Source: Hyphomicrobium sp. ghe19
Lineage (GTDB): Bacteria > Pseudomonadota > Alphaproteobacteria > Rhizobiales > Hyphomicrobiaceae
Assembly (NCBI RefSeq): GCF_902712875.1
Contig: NZ_LR743509.1
Coordinates: 3,176,001 to 3,240,000 of the forward strand
Length of the DNA stretch: 64,000 nt
Direction of reading: 5' to 3'
Positions 53,206 to 64,000 of this stretch are shown in pieces. The notes under the pieces are model-generated. The model did not search any database and was not told the DNA's origin. It saw only the letters and a list, made by a program, of their open reading frames with translations. How positions within the stretch are numbered: the stretch's first letter is position 1; each line of letters starts with the position of its first letter. Position numbers and translations under genes: made by a program.

Positions 53206-54753
53206 TCACTCCCACTCGATCGTGCCGGGGGGCTTGGAGGTCACGTCGTAGACGACGCGATTGACGCCGCGGACTTCGTTGATGATCCGTGTCGCGACGC
53301 GACCGAGGAAGGCCATGTCGAAGTGATAGAAATCCGCCGTCATACCGTCGACGGAGGTGACGGCGCGAAGGCCCAGCACGTGATCGTAGGTTCTGCCGTC
53401 GCCCATGACGCCGACGGTGCGCACGGGCAGGAGAACCGCAAAGGCTTGCCAGATGGCATCGTAGAGACCGGCTTGGCGGATCTCATCGAGATAAACCGCG
53501 TCGGCCTTGCGCAAGATCTCGAGCTTCTCGCGCGTGATCTCGCCCGGAATGCGGATCGCCAGCCCCGGTCCTGGGAACGGGTGGCGGCCGACGAAGGCTT
53601 CGGGCAGTCCGAGTTCGCGGCCGAGCGCGCGGACCTCGTCCTTGAAAAGCTCTCGCAGTGGCTCGACGAGCTTCATGTTCATGCGCTCGGGCAGGCCGCC
53701 GACGTTGTGGTGCGACTTGATCGTGACGGAAGGGCCACCCGTGAACGAGACGCTTTCGATGACGTCGGGGTAGAGCGTGCCCTGAGCCAAGAATTCGGCG
53801 CCGCCGATCTTCTTCGCTTCCGCCTCGAAGACGTCGATGAAGTGCTTGCCGATCGTCTTGCGCTTCGTCTCGGGATCGGAGACGCCTTCCAGCGCATTCA
53901 AAAATTGATCGGAGGCGTCAACGTGAACGAGCGGTATGTTGTAGTGATCGCGGAATAGGCCGACGACTTCGTCCGCTTCGCCCTGCCGCATCAAGCCATG
54001 ATCGACGAACACGCACGTCAGTTGCTCGCCGATCGCCTCGTGGATGAGGACGGCTGCGACCGCGCTATCGACGCCGCCCGACAAGCCGCAGATCACGCGG
54101 CCTTTGCCGACCTGGCGGCGGATCTTGGCGATCATCTCACGACGGTATGCCGACATCGTCCAGTCGGACTTCAGGCCCGCGATCTTGTGCACGAAGTTGG
54201 CGATGAGCTTGGCGCCATCGGGCGTGTGCACGACTTCCGGGTGAAACTGCACGGCGTAGAAGTGCCGCTTCTCATCGGCGACAGCCGCGAACGGCGCGTT
54301 TTGGCTGGTCGCGATGACTTTAAAACCGTCGGGCAAGCGCGTGACGCGGTCGCCATGGCTCATCCAAACCTGATGGCGTTCGCCGGGCGCCCATGCGCCT
54401 TCGAACAGCGGGCTTGAAGTCTCGATCGAAAGGAAGGCGCGGCCGAATTCACGGTCGTGGCCGGTCTCGACCTTGCCGCCGAGCTGCTCGGCCATCGTCT
54501 GCTGGCCGTAACAGATGCCGAAGACCGGGACGCCAGAGGAAAACACGGCGTCTGGCGCGCGCGGGGAATTTTCCTCGGTCACGGACGCGGGTCCGCCCGA
54601 CAGGATCACAGCCTTCGGCTTCAGCTTGGCGAACGCTTCAGCGGCGTTCTGGAACGGGTGGATTTCGGAATAGACGCCTGCTTCGCGCACGCGTCGCGCG
54701 ATGAGCTGCGTCACCTGGCTTCCAAAATCGATGATGAGAACGGCGTCGGTCAA
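53206..54753 (-). CDS. guaA: GMP synthase (glutamine-hydrolysing)
   Basis: The N-terminal glutaminase has the nucleophile Cys in [16 protein letters not shown] and His in QFHPEVVHT. The ATP pyrophosphatase P-loop is [10 protein letters not shown]. The dimerisation domain holds [18 protein letters not shown] and the C-terminus KPPGTIEWE. It converts XMP to GMP. It starts with ATG at 54753 and has the normal length (515 aa). guaB lies about 6 kb away on the same strand, separated by unrelated genes. Confidence 0.97.
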   Translation of the reverse strand: MTDAVLIIDFGSQVTQLIARRVREAGVYSEIHPFQNAAEAFAKLKPKAVILSGGPASVTEENSPRAPDAVFSSGVPVFGICYGQQTMAEQLGGKVETGHDREFGRAFLSIETSSPLFEGAWAPGERHQVWMSHGDRVTRLPDGFKVIATSQNAPFAAVADEKRHFYAVQFHPEVVHTPDGAKLIANFVHKIAGLKSDWTMSAYRREMIAKIRRQVGKGRVICGLSGGVDSAVAAVLIHEAIGEQLTCVFVDHGLMRQGEADEVVGLFRDHYNIPLVHVDASDQFLNALEGVSDPETKRKTIGKHFIDVFEAEAKKIGGAEFLAQGTLYPDVIESVSFTGGPSVTIKSHHNVGGLPERMNMKLVEPLRELFKDEVRALGRELGLPEAFVGRHPFPGPGLAIRIPGEITREKLEILRKADAVYLDEIRQAGLYDAIWQAFAVLLPVRTVGVMGDGRTYDHVLGLRAVTSVDGMTADFYHFDMAFLGRVATRIINEVRGVNRVVYDVTSKPPGTIEWE

Positions 54754-54885
54754 AGTCGGGGCGAGCCTCTGTTCAGGGCCATCCCCTACGCGAAGACGGC
54801 GGTTGCCGCAACGCCTGCCTCAGGCCTCACGCTGCGACAGTGAAGCCCGCGGGTGCGGACGGACCCATCAACGCCAAAAGCCGTT

Positions 54886-55395
54886 TCAATTCAATCTCCA
54901 AACAGCGAAGTTAAGATATGCGGCGAACGAGACCCAGGCGAGATAGGGCATGAACAGGTAGCTCGCGCGCGGATCGATGGGCCACGCCAGGGCTATGAAG
55001 GCTGCGACGGCGAGCCAGAGTGCGGCGAGATCCACAAGTGCCAGGAAAATATCGTGGCGGCCGAACATCACGTACGACCAGAGGGCGTTGAGGATCAGGC
55101 CGGAGGCCCAAACGACGAGAGCCGGGGTGATGCCGGCGGCTCTCCAGGTCAGCCACCCTGCGATAGCGATCATTATATAAAGGATGGTCCAGGCCACCGG
55201 GAAAGCCCAGTTCGGCGGGGTCAACGACGGCTTCTCGAGCGCCGCATACCATTCGCCCGGCATAAATGACGAGCCAGACGAAGCCGCGGCAGCCACGATG
55301 ATCGCAAAAATTATCAGTGATCCAAAGTCTCGCAACAGCCCTGCTCCCAATTTGTTATCTCTCTGGACGGGAGGCGCGGAACTTTTTCGCCTCAA
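54886..55395 (-). CDS. TspO/MBR family tryptophan-rich sensory protein
   Basis: Five membrane helices with the family signature WYAALEKPSLTPPNWAFPVAWTILYIMIAIAGWLTW near residues 49-84, and later ALWSYVMFGRHDIFLALVDL. TspO binds porphyrins and is linked to tetrapyrrole, oxygen or stress responses in alphaproteobacteria. The N-terminal 20 residues are polar and longer than usual, so an internal start is possible. It lies on the guaA strand, with 132 bases between them. Confidence 0.92.
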   Translation of the reverse strand: MRRKSSAPPVQRDNKLGAGLLRDFGSLIIFAIIVAAAASSGSSFMPGEWYAALEKPSLTPPNWAFPVAWTILYIMIAIAGWLTWRAAGITPALVVWASGLILNALWSYVMFGRHDIFLALVDLAALWLAVAAFIALAWPIDPRASYLFMPYLAWVSFAAYLNFAVWRLN

Positions 55396-55440
55396 CCATT
55401 GAACGCATAACTCCGCAGTCTGGATGCGCGCTGAGACGCA

Positions 55441-57468
55441 TCAAGACGGCGGAACTGGCGGCTCCTCACTGAACTCCGGGAATTTGATGAATCGTTCCAA
55501 ATGCTCGGACCCAAACTGATTGACGTGGCCGCCGTTCTTATACAGCAAGATCCCATCCATCATCGGGGAGCATCGCTGCTCCTGACACATGAAATCGGAC
55601 GGTAAGGAAACGCTTACGCCGGGATTGGCGGCTGCGACCCGGAGCAAAGCAGCGTTGGAAAGCTTCAGTTCATCCAGAGCCTCCGCCTTCGGCTTGCCGC
55701 ACGTTGCAACGTCCCGGTGATTTTCAATCGCTCCAATGATGCAGCGAATGGGCAGCGGATCGTAAATCGGGATTTGACCGATCATCACAACCTTGATGCC
55801 GCGATCGGTGAATGTCCGCACTGTTCTCTCCAATGCGGTGTCAAAATTGAGATTCGGGCTTCCGGCACGATCAGCTGAATTTGCATGCTGGGCTGCCGCG
55901 GAATTCACGAGCCACAACCACTTTTCCCAGAAGCCCGAGATGACCGCGATCTTCAGCTTTGGATTTAGCTCGACGAATTTTTTGGCCTCGGTTTGATAGG
56001 AAGTGCATTCGGCGATCTTGTCCTCCGTTTCGGCAGGAATTGAAACGTCGAACAGCAATGGGCAGCCACCGTTTGTCACTTGGCGTCCAGTGAGCTTGCG
56101 ATGTTCGGCATACTTGGCGACGAGGGGCGCCCAATGATCTCCCATTGAGTCGCCGAATAGGGCGAGTTCATAGGAGCCGCCGGGATCGCGCTTTTTTCCA
56201 AAATTGCAGACGTCGTCATCGGCGAACACGTTCTCGAAGCCATCGCACCGCATTCGAACTGGGTTGCCGGCAACGAGCTGGCTCAATACCCGCCGGGATT
56301 CGGCTGCGTATCGATTGGGGAAACCCTTCATGCCTTTGATGGTGCCGGCGAACATCGCCATGATCGCAACGCACGACAGCGCCGCGACGACGAACTTCCC
56401 GTCGGACAAGCCCCATGTTGCCGCTTTTGCCGAAGTCGCAGCAGCAGACCGGCGCGAACTGCGAAACGGCCGCTCAATCCAACGCCACGAAAAAATTGCG
56501 ACGGCCACGCTGATGAGGACGATCAGAGATGCTTCGCCGGCATCCAGCGGCCGCTCGAGGCGATAGCTCGCGAGCGCGAGCAGCGGCCAATGCCACAGAT
56601 AAAGCGAGTAGGAAATCAGCCCGACGAACACCAAGGGCCGGTAGCTGAGCAGGCGCGTCAACAGCACATTCTGAGACATGCAGCCGGCGATGATGGCAAC
56701 GGTGCCGAAGCAGGCCGGAGCGGCGTGCAGCCCCGGGAAATTCGAATGCGGACTGAGCAGGAGGAAGCTCGCAAGAACGGCGACGATGCCGGCGATGCTC
56801 AAGGCTTCGCTTGCCGCCCGTCCAAACTTTATTTCAGACGCGACCAGCGCGAGCGCTGCACCGGTCAGAAGCTCCCAGGCGCGGGAGGGCAGCATGAAGA
56901 ATGCGAATTCGTGGTCGATCGAAACCTTTGCTTCGGCGAACCACAGCGACGCGCCAAGCGACAACAGCACTAAGCCGAGGATGGTGCGTTTCGACAGAAA
57001 CGGCGAGGCCAGCATCAAGATGAGCGGCCACGTCAGATAGAACTGGTCTTCGACGGCGAGCGACCAGGTGTGCAGGAGCGGTTTCTCGAGCGCGGGGGCC
57101 GAGAAATATCCGCCCGTCAGGTAGAAAAAGACGTTTGAGAAAAGACCAATAAACGCCAGAAGACTGCGGCCGTAGTACCAGAATGCATCCGGCAGCAGGA
57201 TGAATGCCGAGAGCACAGTCACCACGACGACGCAGGCGAATGCCGCCGGCAAGAGACGCCGGGCGCGGCGGACGAAAAAGCGATAGAGGGAAAATGTGCC
57301 GTCCGATATTTCGGTGACGACGAGCGACGTGATCAGGAATCCCGAGATGACGAAAAAAACATCGACGCCGGCGAAGCCACCCGTGATGACACCCGGAAAA
57401 GCGTGGTACGCGACGACGGCGATTATCGCCAGCGCCCGCAGCCCATCGACAAACGGCAGATAGCTCAT
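55441..57468 (-). CDS. OafA/YrhL-type membrane O-acyltransferase with SGNH domain
   Basis: Residues about 1-380 form the acyltransferase-3 membrane domain with ten or so helices. It begins SYLPFVDGLRALAIIAVVAYHAFPG (family R/H motifs), then GGFAGVDVFFVISGFLIT. The C-terminal 250 residues form a periplasmic SGNH hydrolase/transferase domain opening ALFGDSMGDHW. Such fusions acetylate O-antigen, exopolysaccharide or peptidoglycan. It is divergent from a SET gene. The acceptor cannot be inferred, though the window has several glycan genes. Confidence 0.92.
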   Translation of the reverse strand: MSYLPFVDGLRALAIIAVVAYHAFPGVITGGFAGVDVFFVISGFLITSLVVTEISDGTFSLYRFFVRRARRLLPAAFACVVVVTVLSAFILLPDAFWYYGRSLLAFIGLFSNVFFYLTGGYFSAPALEKPLLHTWSLAVEDQFYLTWPLILMLASPFLSKRTILGLVLLSLGASLWFAEAKVSIDHEFAFFMLPSRAWELLTGAALALVASEIKFGRAASEALSIAGIVAVLASFLLLSPHSNFPGLHAAPACFGTVAIIAGCMSQNVLLTRLLSYRPLVFVGLISYSLYLWHWPLLALASYRLERPLDAGEASLIVLISVAVAIFSWRWIERPFRSSRRSAAATSAKAATWGLSDGKFVVAALSCVAIMAMFAGTIKGMKGFPNRYAAESRRVLSQLVAGNPVRMRCDGFENVFADDDVCNFGKKRDPGGSYELALFGDSMGDHWAPLVAKYAEHRKLTGRQVTNGGCPLLFDVSIPAETEDKIAECTSYQTEAKKFVELNPKLKIAVISGFWEKWLWLVNSAAAQHANSADRAGSPNLNFDTALERTVRTFTDRGIKVVMIGQIPIYDPLPIRCIIGAIENHRDVATCGKPKAEALDELKLSNAALLRVAAANPGVSVSLPSDFMCQEQRCSPMMDGILLYKNGGHVNQFGSEHLERFIKFPEFSEEPPVPPS

Positions 57469-57622
57469 CCCCCGATCCCGCTCCGATGGCTGCCTCTGAA
57501 GCTTTTCGGGCGATAAGAATAGGCGGCCCGGCGGCAGTCAACCGTTCACTTCCGGTCCCCACGAGAAACGGGACACCGGTGATGTTTTTGCGAGGGGCGA
57601 TGCGAGTTGGAGACGCTTGTGC

Positions 57623-58018
57623 ATGCTAATGGTCAAAACACGGCTGGGCGTCAGCGCCATTGCAGGGATTGGTTTGTTCGCGGATCAAGATATCCCCAAG
57701 GGCACTGAAACGTGGCGGTTCATGCGCCATTTCGACAGGCTGCTGACCGAGCGCGAGATCGACAGCCTGCCGGAGCCCGCGCGCTCGAGCATTCTCGATC
57801 ATACCTACCTCGATGCCACGAGCGGCTTATTCGTGCTCTGTGCCGACAACGCCCGTTTCATGAACCATGCGGACGAGCCCAACACGGCGGGCGTCCACGA
57901 GAAGGGGGCGATCGAGGGCTACGACATCGCCATTCGTGATATTCGCGCGGGTGAAGAAATGACCTGTGACTACCGAACGTTCGACGCGCACGTCGAGCTG
58001 AAGCTCGGCGGCAAATAA
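57623..58018 (+). CDS. Short SET-domain protein
   Basis: A minimal SET methyltransferase fold of about 130 residues. It has VSAIAGIGLFADQDIPKGTETWRF (the GxGLFA start strand), RFMNHADEPNT (family RFxNHxxxPN) and RAGEEMTCDYRTFD (the GEExxxDY catalytic end). GGAG lies 10 bases ahead of ATG 57623. No post-SET cysteines follow. It would methylate a protein lysine using SAM. Its stop is 15 bases from that of a second, convergent SET gene. Substrate unknown. Confidence 0.85.
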   Translation: MLMVKTRLGVSAIAGIGLFADQDIPKGTETWRFMRHFDRLLTEREIDSLPEPARSSILDHTYLDATSGLFVLCADNARFMNHADEPNTAGVHEKGAIEGYDIAIRDIRAGEEMTCDYRTFDAHVELKLGGK

Positions 58019-58033
58019 CGGATTCTCGTCCGC

Positions 58034-58618
58034 TTACTCGCCCGGGATGACGGCGGGCTCGATGGATTTCCGCGCGGAACGCCGGCGCTTGGCGGCGAGC
58101 GCGCGCATCGCTTCGGCGGCCAAAATGCGACGCTGCAGGTAAGGCGAGAAATAGCCCGCGTAACGGCGCCAAAGATCCGACCGCATCCAGTCGTCTCCCG
58201 ACACGTGGCCGCGGCAGTGGGGCGCGCCGCAGGAGCACGCGAACTCGTCGTAGGGAGATCCGTCGCTCGTCGCGTAGTCGTAGGTGATTTCCTCGCCTGG
58301 CCCGATATCGCGCATGGCGACGAGCGTGATCTGGCCGGAGAGACCGGAATTCGGATCACAGCTGTGATTGACGTAATCCGGCGGCTCACAGTCAGAAAGC
58401 GAGACGAGGTACTGGTTTTCCTCGACTTGCAGCGAATAGCGCCGAACCGTCTGCGGCATCTCGTTCAATTCCTCGCCGGTGACGAGCGTGCCGCTCCACA
58501 CGACGATCAGTTCGCCCTTGGCGATCGCGTCTCGTGCGACGACGGTGTGGCCGCCGCGATCGGGTGTCGGATGAACTTCGCACTTGGGCGTGAGGAAAGA
58601 GTGGGGCCTGCCGCTCAT
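58034..58618 (-). CDS. SET-domain protein with post-SET cysteine motif
   Basis: The SET core reads DRGGHTVVARDAIAKGELIVVWSG, then DYVNHSCDPNSGL (NHSCxPN) and GPGEEITYDYATSDG. It is followed by a post-SET-like CSCGAPHCRG in which Cys residues, with the NHSC Cys, could hold zinc. The C-terminal 50 residues are basic and helical. The architecture is that of eukaryote-type lysine methyltransferases. It is convergent with the short SET gene. Bacterial members are known, but their targets are mostly undefined. Confidence 0.88.
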   Translation of the reverse strand: MSGRPHSFLTPKCEVHPTPDRGGHTVVARDAIAKGELIVVWSGTLVTGEELNEMPQTVRRYSLQVEENQYLVSLSDCEPPDYVNHSCDPNSGLSGQITLVAMRDIGPGEEITYDYATSDGSPYDEFACSCGAPHCRGHVSGDDWMRSDLWRRYAGYFSPYLQRRILAAEAMRALAAKRRRSARKSIEPAVIPGE

Positions 58619-58693
58619 TCAATGACCTCAATTGGCCTCACGAGCGTGGGCACGGCGCAACCGCAAAAAGCGAACCATGACACCTGTCCCTCG

Positions 58694-58717
58694 GTTTGCT
58701 GCTAGCCGTCAGCAAAC
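58694..58717. other. Perfect 8-bp inverted repeat upstream of the SET gene
   Basis: GTTTGCTG (58694-58701) and CAGCAAAC (58710-58717) are exact complements with an 8-base gap. It is 76-99 bases upstream of the minus-strand SET start, in the roughly 300-base gene-free stretch before rsmB. It could be an operator or leader hairpin. Nothing else is recognisable in 58619-58869. Confidence 0.4.
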
Positions 58718-58869
58718 GTCGCATCACATAGTTTCGTCGCGTGCGATGTCAACGGCGAAAAGTAGGCATTTGCATGATGAAAGCGCGCCGGCATTCATGC
58801 CTTGATCGCGCGGGCGGAAAAAATGTTCCGAGAAAAGCTGAATACTGACGATATTTGGCATTCGCCGAC

Positions 58870-58894
58870 TGGAGGGCGCGAGTGCGTCCCTCCA
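58870..58894 (-). terminator. rsmB-side hairpin
   Basis: TGGAGGGCGC (58870-58879) pairs with GCGTCCCTCCA (58884-58894), with one bulged base, over a 4-base loop. It is 25 bases beyond the rsmB stop on the minus strand. No T-run follows. Confidence 0.55.
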
Positions 58895-58918
58895 CTGATC
58901 AATCCACAGAAACTTTGC

Positions 58919-60208
58919 TCACGCCTTGCGCGAGAGGACGGCGATGAAGAAGCCGTCGGTCCCGTGCTGGCCGGGCGTCAGCAGCAGCGAATCGGACCGG
59001 CCGTCGGCAGACGGCGGAAGTTCGCCTGAGGCCGTGTCCCAAAGTCCGGCGGCGGGGACGGGTGTGAAAGCGGGATTTTCCTCGAGAAAGCGGGCGATTT
59101 GCTCGGTGTTCTCCTCGGGAAGAAGTGAGCAGGTGACATAAACCAGCCGGCCGCCGGGCTTCACGAGTGCTGCGGCGCGCTTCAGAACAGTCCGCTGCTC
59201 ATCCGTCCGCGCCTTCAGCGCTTCGGGCTTCACGCGCCACTTGGCGTCCGGACGACGCCGCCACGTGCCCGTTCCCGTGCACGGCGCATCCGCGAGGACG
59301 ACGTCAAAGCGGGGACCGAGAGCATCGACCGCAGCTTCGTCTCCGGCTCTCAGCACCTGCAGATTGCGAACGCCAGCGCGCTTTACCCGCTCGAAGATCG
59401 GCTTCAGCTGGTTGCGATCGTGGTCGTAGGCATAGAGCTGACCGGTGTTCTGCATCAGCGCCGCAAGCGCCATCGTCTTGCCGCCAGCACCGGCGCAAAG
59501 ATCAAGCACCTGCTTCCTCGGTCCGGCGCCGGAGAGGAGAGCGGCGATCTGCGATCCCTCGTCCTGAATTTCGAACCAGCCAGCCTGGAACGCCGCTTCG
59601 GCTTGCAGGTTCGGGGTGCGCTGCGCGCCGACGGGCGGCGGCACTCGGACGCCGATGGGAGAAATGGAGCACGGCTCGGCGCCGAAGCTTGCGAGCGCTT
59701 TCAGCACCTTTTCGCGCGTGGACTTCAGGGTGTTGACCCGCAAATCGGCGGGCGCGCGGCGAGCCATTGCCTGGCCTTCGGCGACTGCGCGATCTCCGAA
59801 CTGGGCGGAAAATGCAGGCCACAGCCATTCGGGGATGTCGGCTTTGACGTGGTCGGGCGCCTCGTCCAGAGGACGTGTCAGGCCGACCCGCTCGGCGTCC
59901 GTCAAGGGCTCGGGCGAATGGTCCGCGCCATCGCAAGCGGCGATGACAGCCTCCGGCGTCAGATCCAACGCCGACGAGGCAGCGCCGATTGCGAGGGCGC
60001 GCGGCGTGTCTGATCCGAGCGCCCAGGCGATCGACGAGCGGCGGCGCAAGGCGTCGTAGACCATTCCGCCTATGGCGTTGCGGTCGCCGGAACCGGCAAA
60101 GCGGTGTGCCTTGCCCCAGTCGGTCAAGGCCATGGAAACGGGTTGATAGCGATTGAGGATCTGTTCGAGAACCTCGATCGCGGCCGCGATACGTGCGCCG
60201 GACTTCAT
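58919..60208 (-). CDS. RsmB-type 16S rRNA m5C methyltransferase
   Basis: An N-terminal NusB-like helical region (residues 1-140) leads into the SAM domain. It holds VLDLCAGAGGKTMALAALMQNTG, the catalytic DAPCTGTGTWRRRPD and the second Cys in LVYVTCSLLPEEN. These are the NOL1/NOP2/Sun hallmarks. The protein should make 5-methylcytosine in 16S rRNA. RsmB is the closest match by architecture; another NSUN-like enzyme cannot be excluded. The MAPEG gene is upstream with a 38-base gap. Confidence 0.88.
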   Translation of the reverse strand: MKSGARIAAAIEVLEQILNRYQPVSMALTDWGKAHRFAGSGDRNAIGGMVYDALRRRSSIAWALGSDTPRALAIGAASSALDLTPEAVIAACDGADHSPEPLTDAERVGLTRPLDEAPDHVKADIPEWLWPAFSAQFGDRAVAEGQAMARRAPADLRVNTLKSTREKVLKALASFGAEPCSISPIGVRVPPPVGAQRTPNLQAEAAFQAGWFEIQDEGSQIAALLSGAGPRKQVLDLCAGAGGKTMALAALMQNTGQLYAYDHDRNQLKPIFERVKRAGVRNLQVLRAGDEAAVDALGPRFDVVLADAPCTGTGTWRRRPDAKWRVKPEALKARTDEQRTVLKRAAALVKPGGRLVYVTCSLLPEENTEQIARFLEENPAFTPVPAAGLWDTASGELPPSADGRSDSLLLTPGQHGTDGFFIAVLSRKA

Positions 60209-60246
60209 GCAGAGATCATTTCAGGTGCCAATTTCGGATGCCGGAC

Positions 60247-60669
60247 TCAGATTCCGGTCAGGATTTTTATCGCGAAGACGATCCACATCGCGATCAGTGC
60301 CGCCGCTCCGAGGCCGTAAATGCCTCCGCGATGGCTGACGTTGTTGTACGTCACGTGGATGTAAGCGTGAATGATGCGCGTGACGACGAAAAGCCACGCT
60401 AGCGTGAGCAGCAGAACGTCGCCGGCTTTGGTGATCAAGATGAAGGCGATGAGCGCGTAAAAGAGGACCGGGAGCTCGAACTGGTTTCTGAAGGCGTTGG
60501 CATACTGCGTCACCTTCGTCGGCCATCCCGGCTCACCGAGCGCGATGGCGTCGGACCGGACTTCGCCGCTGCTGAGTAATCTGGTGCGCGTGACCGCCAT
60601 CATCATGAAGAGCACAAACGTCAGCCCCACTTGGACGAATACCGGCAGAAGGAAATCAGTGACTGTCAT
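60247..60669 (-). CDS. MAPEG family membrane protein
   Basis: The 140-residue product has four membrane helices and the MAPEG signature YANAFRNQFELPVLFYALIAF (family RxxxNxxExxP), with RIIHAYIHVTYNNVSHRGG before the last helix. MAPEG proteins use glutathione or lipid-derived substrates in eukaryotes; bacterial members are mostly uncharacterised. It lies between guaB and rsmB on the minus strand, 45 bases after guaB. Confidence 0.9.
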   Translation of the reverse strand: MTVTDFLLPVFVQVGLTFVLFMMMAVTRTRLLSSGEVRSDAIALGEPGWPTKVTQYANAFRNQFELPVLFYALIAFILITKAGDVLLLTLAWLFVVTRIIHAYIHVTYNNVSHRGGIYGLGAAALIAMWIVFAIKILTGI

Positions 60670-60714
60670 GCTTTTCCCCCTCGCCGGCTTTGCGCGTACG
60701 TCCTTCTCATTACC

Positions 60715-62533
<1,819 letters not shown>

Positions 62534-63280
62534 TTATTCGGCCTCTGGCTCTGTCCGTCCTCGAAAGCCCGTTGCCAGCACGTAAAGCTCCGAGCTTTCG
62601 GCACGGCTTGCCGGCGGCTTTACGTGGCGCACCGTCTTGAAGTCGCGCTTCAACGCATCGAGCAGGTCTCGCTCGGTGCCGCCTTGGAAGACTTTGCAAA
62701 GGAACACGCCGCCGGGCTCCAGCACGTCGGCCGCGAAGGCGGCGGCGGCTTCAGCGAGACCCATGATGCGCATGTGATCGGTCTTGGCGTGGCCGACGGT
62801 CGGCGCGGCCATGTCCGACAGGACGACATCGGCTTTGCCACCCCGCAGATGCGATTTCAGAAGGTCTTCGGCATTCGGATCGGTGAAGTCCATCTCGATG
62901 ATCTCGACGCCGGTGATCGGCTCGAAATTCAGGTAGTCGATGGCGACCACCTGGCCTTTGCCCTCGGCCGCCTTGACGCGCTCGGCTGCTTCCTGCGACC
63001 AGCCGCCAGGAGCCGCCCCAAGGTCGATGATCCGCTGACCGGATTTCAGAAAATGGTATCGCGCATCGATCTCACGCAGCTTGAACGCCGCGCGGGACCG
63101 CAGCCCTTCCCGCTTCGACGCCGTCACGTAGGGATCGTTCAACTGGCGCTCGAGCCAGCGCGCAGACGAAACGGAGCGCTTGCGCGCCGTCTTGACGGTG
63201 GTGCGCATCTGGCGCTGACCGCCGCTCAGGCTGCTCGCGCGATTGCCGCTGCCGCCCTTTCTGTTGCCTTTGTCTGCCAC
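62534..63280 (-). CDS. rlmE: 23S rRNA 2'-O-methyltransferase RlmE (FtsJ)
   Basis: RlmE methylates the ribose of U2552 in 23S rRNA. A basic Gly/Ser/Arg-rich N-terminus (residues 1-40) leads to [38 protein letters not shown] with the catalytic Lys in [23 protein letters not shown] holds the catalytic Asp region, and [12 protein letters not shown] the third catalytic Lys. It starts two bases after the ppx stop, an arrangement common in this order. Confidence 0.96.
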   Translation of the reverse strand: MADKGNRKGGSGNRASSLSGGQRQMRTTVKTARKRSVSSARWLERQLNDPYVTASKREGLRSRAAFKLREIDARYHFLKSGQRIIDLGAAPGGWSQEAAERVKAAEGKGQVVAIDYLNFEPITGVEIIEMDFTDPNAEDLLKSHLRGGKADVVLSDMAAPTVGHAKTDHMRIMGLAEAAAAFAADVLEPGGVFLCKVFQGGTERDLLDALKRDFKTVRHVKPPASRAESSELYVLATGFRGRTEPEAE

Positions 63281-63282
63281 GA

Positions 63283-64000
63283 TTATTTAACGCCGCTTGA
63301 CTGCTTCGAACGTCCACGCCGGCGACGTCCGGCACGCCAGACACCGTCTTCCATCATCAATCGCATCAAAATGCCTTCTCTAAGTCCGCGGTCGGCTACC
63401 CGCAGGCGCTCCGCGGGCCATTGCTTCAGTATCGCGTCGAGGATCGCGCATCCGGCAAGAACGAGATCGGCCCGTTCCCTTCCGATGCAAGGCTGCATTA
63501 CGCGCTCTTCGTAGGTTTGTCCGAGAAGCGTCGACGTTACATCGTCTATCTCGGGGACGTTCAACCAGATTCCATCGACGCGCTTGCGATCGTAGCGTTC
63601 GAGCCCAAGCTTCACGCCTGCGATCGTCGTAACCGTTCCCGACGTGCCGAGGAAGTGGATGGACTTGCCAGCCATCTGCTCAGAAAAACGATGCTTCGCT
63701 TCGAACGGCACGAGCAGCTCGGTCACGGCACGCGACATTGCCTTGAACGTTCCCGGGGTGACGTCGCGGCCGCCGTAGTGCTCCGCCAATGTCACGACGC
63801 CCACCGGAAGAGATTCCCACGCGACGATCGCATCGTTCACGTCGGAGCGTCCGGTTAGCACATCGCGGCGGGTGCCGAGCCGCGTCATATCAAGCCAAAT
63901 GATCTCCGACGAGCCGCCGCCGATGTCGAACACCAGAACGTAGTCCGCTGCGGCATCGATCAGTGTCGCGCAGCCCGCGACGGCCAAGTGCGCTTCGAGT
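63283..64000 (-). CDS. Ppx/GppA phosphatase family protein, N-terminus outside window
   Basis: The frame is open to the right edge, so the true start lies beyond 64000; about 239 codons are present. It contains [31 protein letters not shown] (the second phosphate-binding loop DIGGGSSE), [23 protein letters not shown], and [13 protein letters not shown] with [13 protein letters not shown], the usual end of the family. Ppx/GppA enzymes hydrolyse polyphosphate or pppGpp. The C-terminal tail is basic ([14 protein letters not shown]). It leads into rlmE. Confidence 0.93.
   Translation of the reverse strand, partial: LEAHLAVAGCATLIDAAADYVLVFDIGGGSSEIIWLDMTRLGTRRDVLTGRSDVNDAIVAWESLPVGVVTLAEHYGGRDVTPGTFKAMSRAVTELLVPFEAKHRFSEQMAGKSIHFLGTSGTVTTIAGVKLGLERYDRKRVDGIWLNVPEIDDVTSTLLGQTYEERVMQPCIGRERADLVLAGCAILDAILKQWPAERLRVADRGLREGILMRLMMEDGVWRAGRRRRGRSKQSSGVK

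Overview
The window reads as chromosomal DNA of an alphaproteobacterium of the Hyphomicrobiales (Rhizobiales). Inferred reasons are the high G+C, the ChpT-type phosphotransferase next to an orphan receiver, the DUF1134 protein, NnrU, the order mrcA-amiC-rne-M48 protease-dsbA-aroQ-accB-accC-aat, and the order ppx-rlmE-guaB. A Hyphomicrobium-like methylotroph is the best guess, but it rests on gene order and protein style, not on a search. I see no phage, insertion sequence, CRISPR array, rRNA or tRNA gene.

Layout. 1-1669 (minus, open at the left edge) is one long Asp/Gly-rich repeat protein with at least 18 units of 26-28 residues. 2.0-8.1 kb holds small unknowns, a PilZ protein, a TPR-glycosyltransferase and a tight three-gene sugar cluster (epimerase, C-methyltransferase, glycosyltransferase). 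8.1-11.3 kb: LysR regulator, YeiH-type exporter and CDF metal exporter. 11.4-14.9 kb: membrane coiled-coil protein, DUF1134 protein, cysQ. 15.2-16.4 kb: chpT and a single-domain receiver. 16.5-19.3 kb: several short secreted or membrane proteins and a cold-shock protein. 19.5-26.2 kb: rlmJ, holC, der-bamB-yfgM-like, panB. 26.5-30.8 kb: L,D-transpeptidase, sialidase-like protein, membrane proteins, NnrU. 30.9-35.4 kb: a PRMT-like methyltransferase, two RNA methyltransferases, the divergent azoR/HxlR pair and a small secreted protein.

35.4-51.2 kb is a dense core block: prfB with its +1 programmed frameshift, PBP1A, AmiC, a long leader and RNase E, BepA-like protease, DsbA, aroQ-accB-accC, aat and a 3-methyladenine glycosylase. 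51.2-53.2 kb looks rearranged: a GGDEF protein sits between short copies of the 3' ends of guaA and aat, next to a decayed LysR fragment. 53.2-64 kb: guaA, TspO, a membrane acyltransferase, two convergent SET-domain proteins, rsmB, a MAPEG protein, guaB, rlmE and a partial ppx.

Themes. Envelope assembly is prominent: PBP1A, AmiC, L,D-transpeptidase, BamB, BepA, DsbA, acyltransferase and glycosyltransferases. RNA maturation and modification is also well represented: RNase E, RlmJ, RlmE, RsmB, SpoU and the RlmI-like enzyme. Two c-di-GMP proteins (PilZ, GGDEF) and a ChpT module point to surface and cell-cycle control. The least ordinary items are the repeat protein, the PRMT-like enzyme together with two SET proteins, the histidine-rich insert in RNase E, and the duplicated gene ends around the GGDEF gene.
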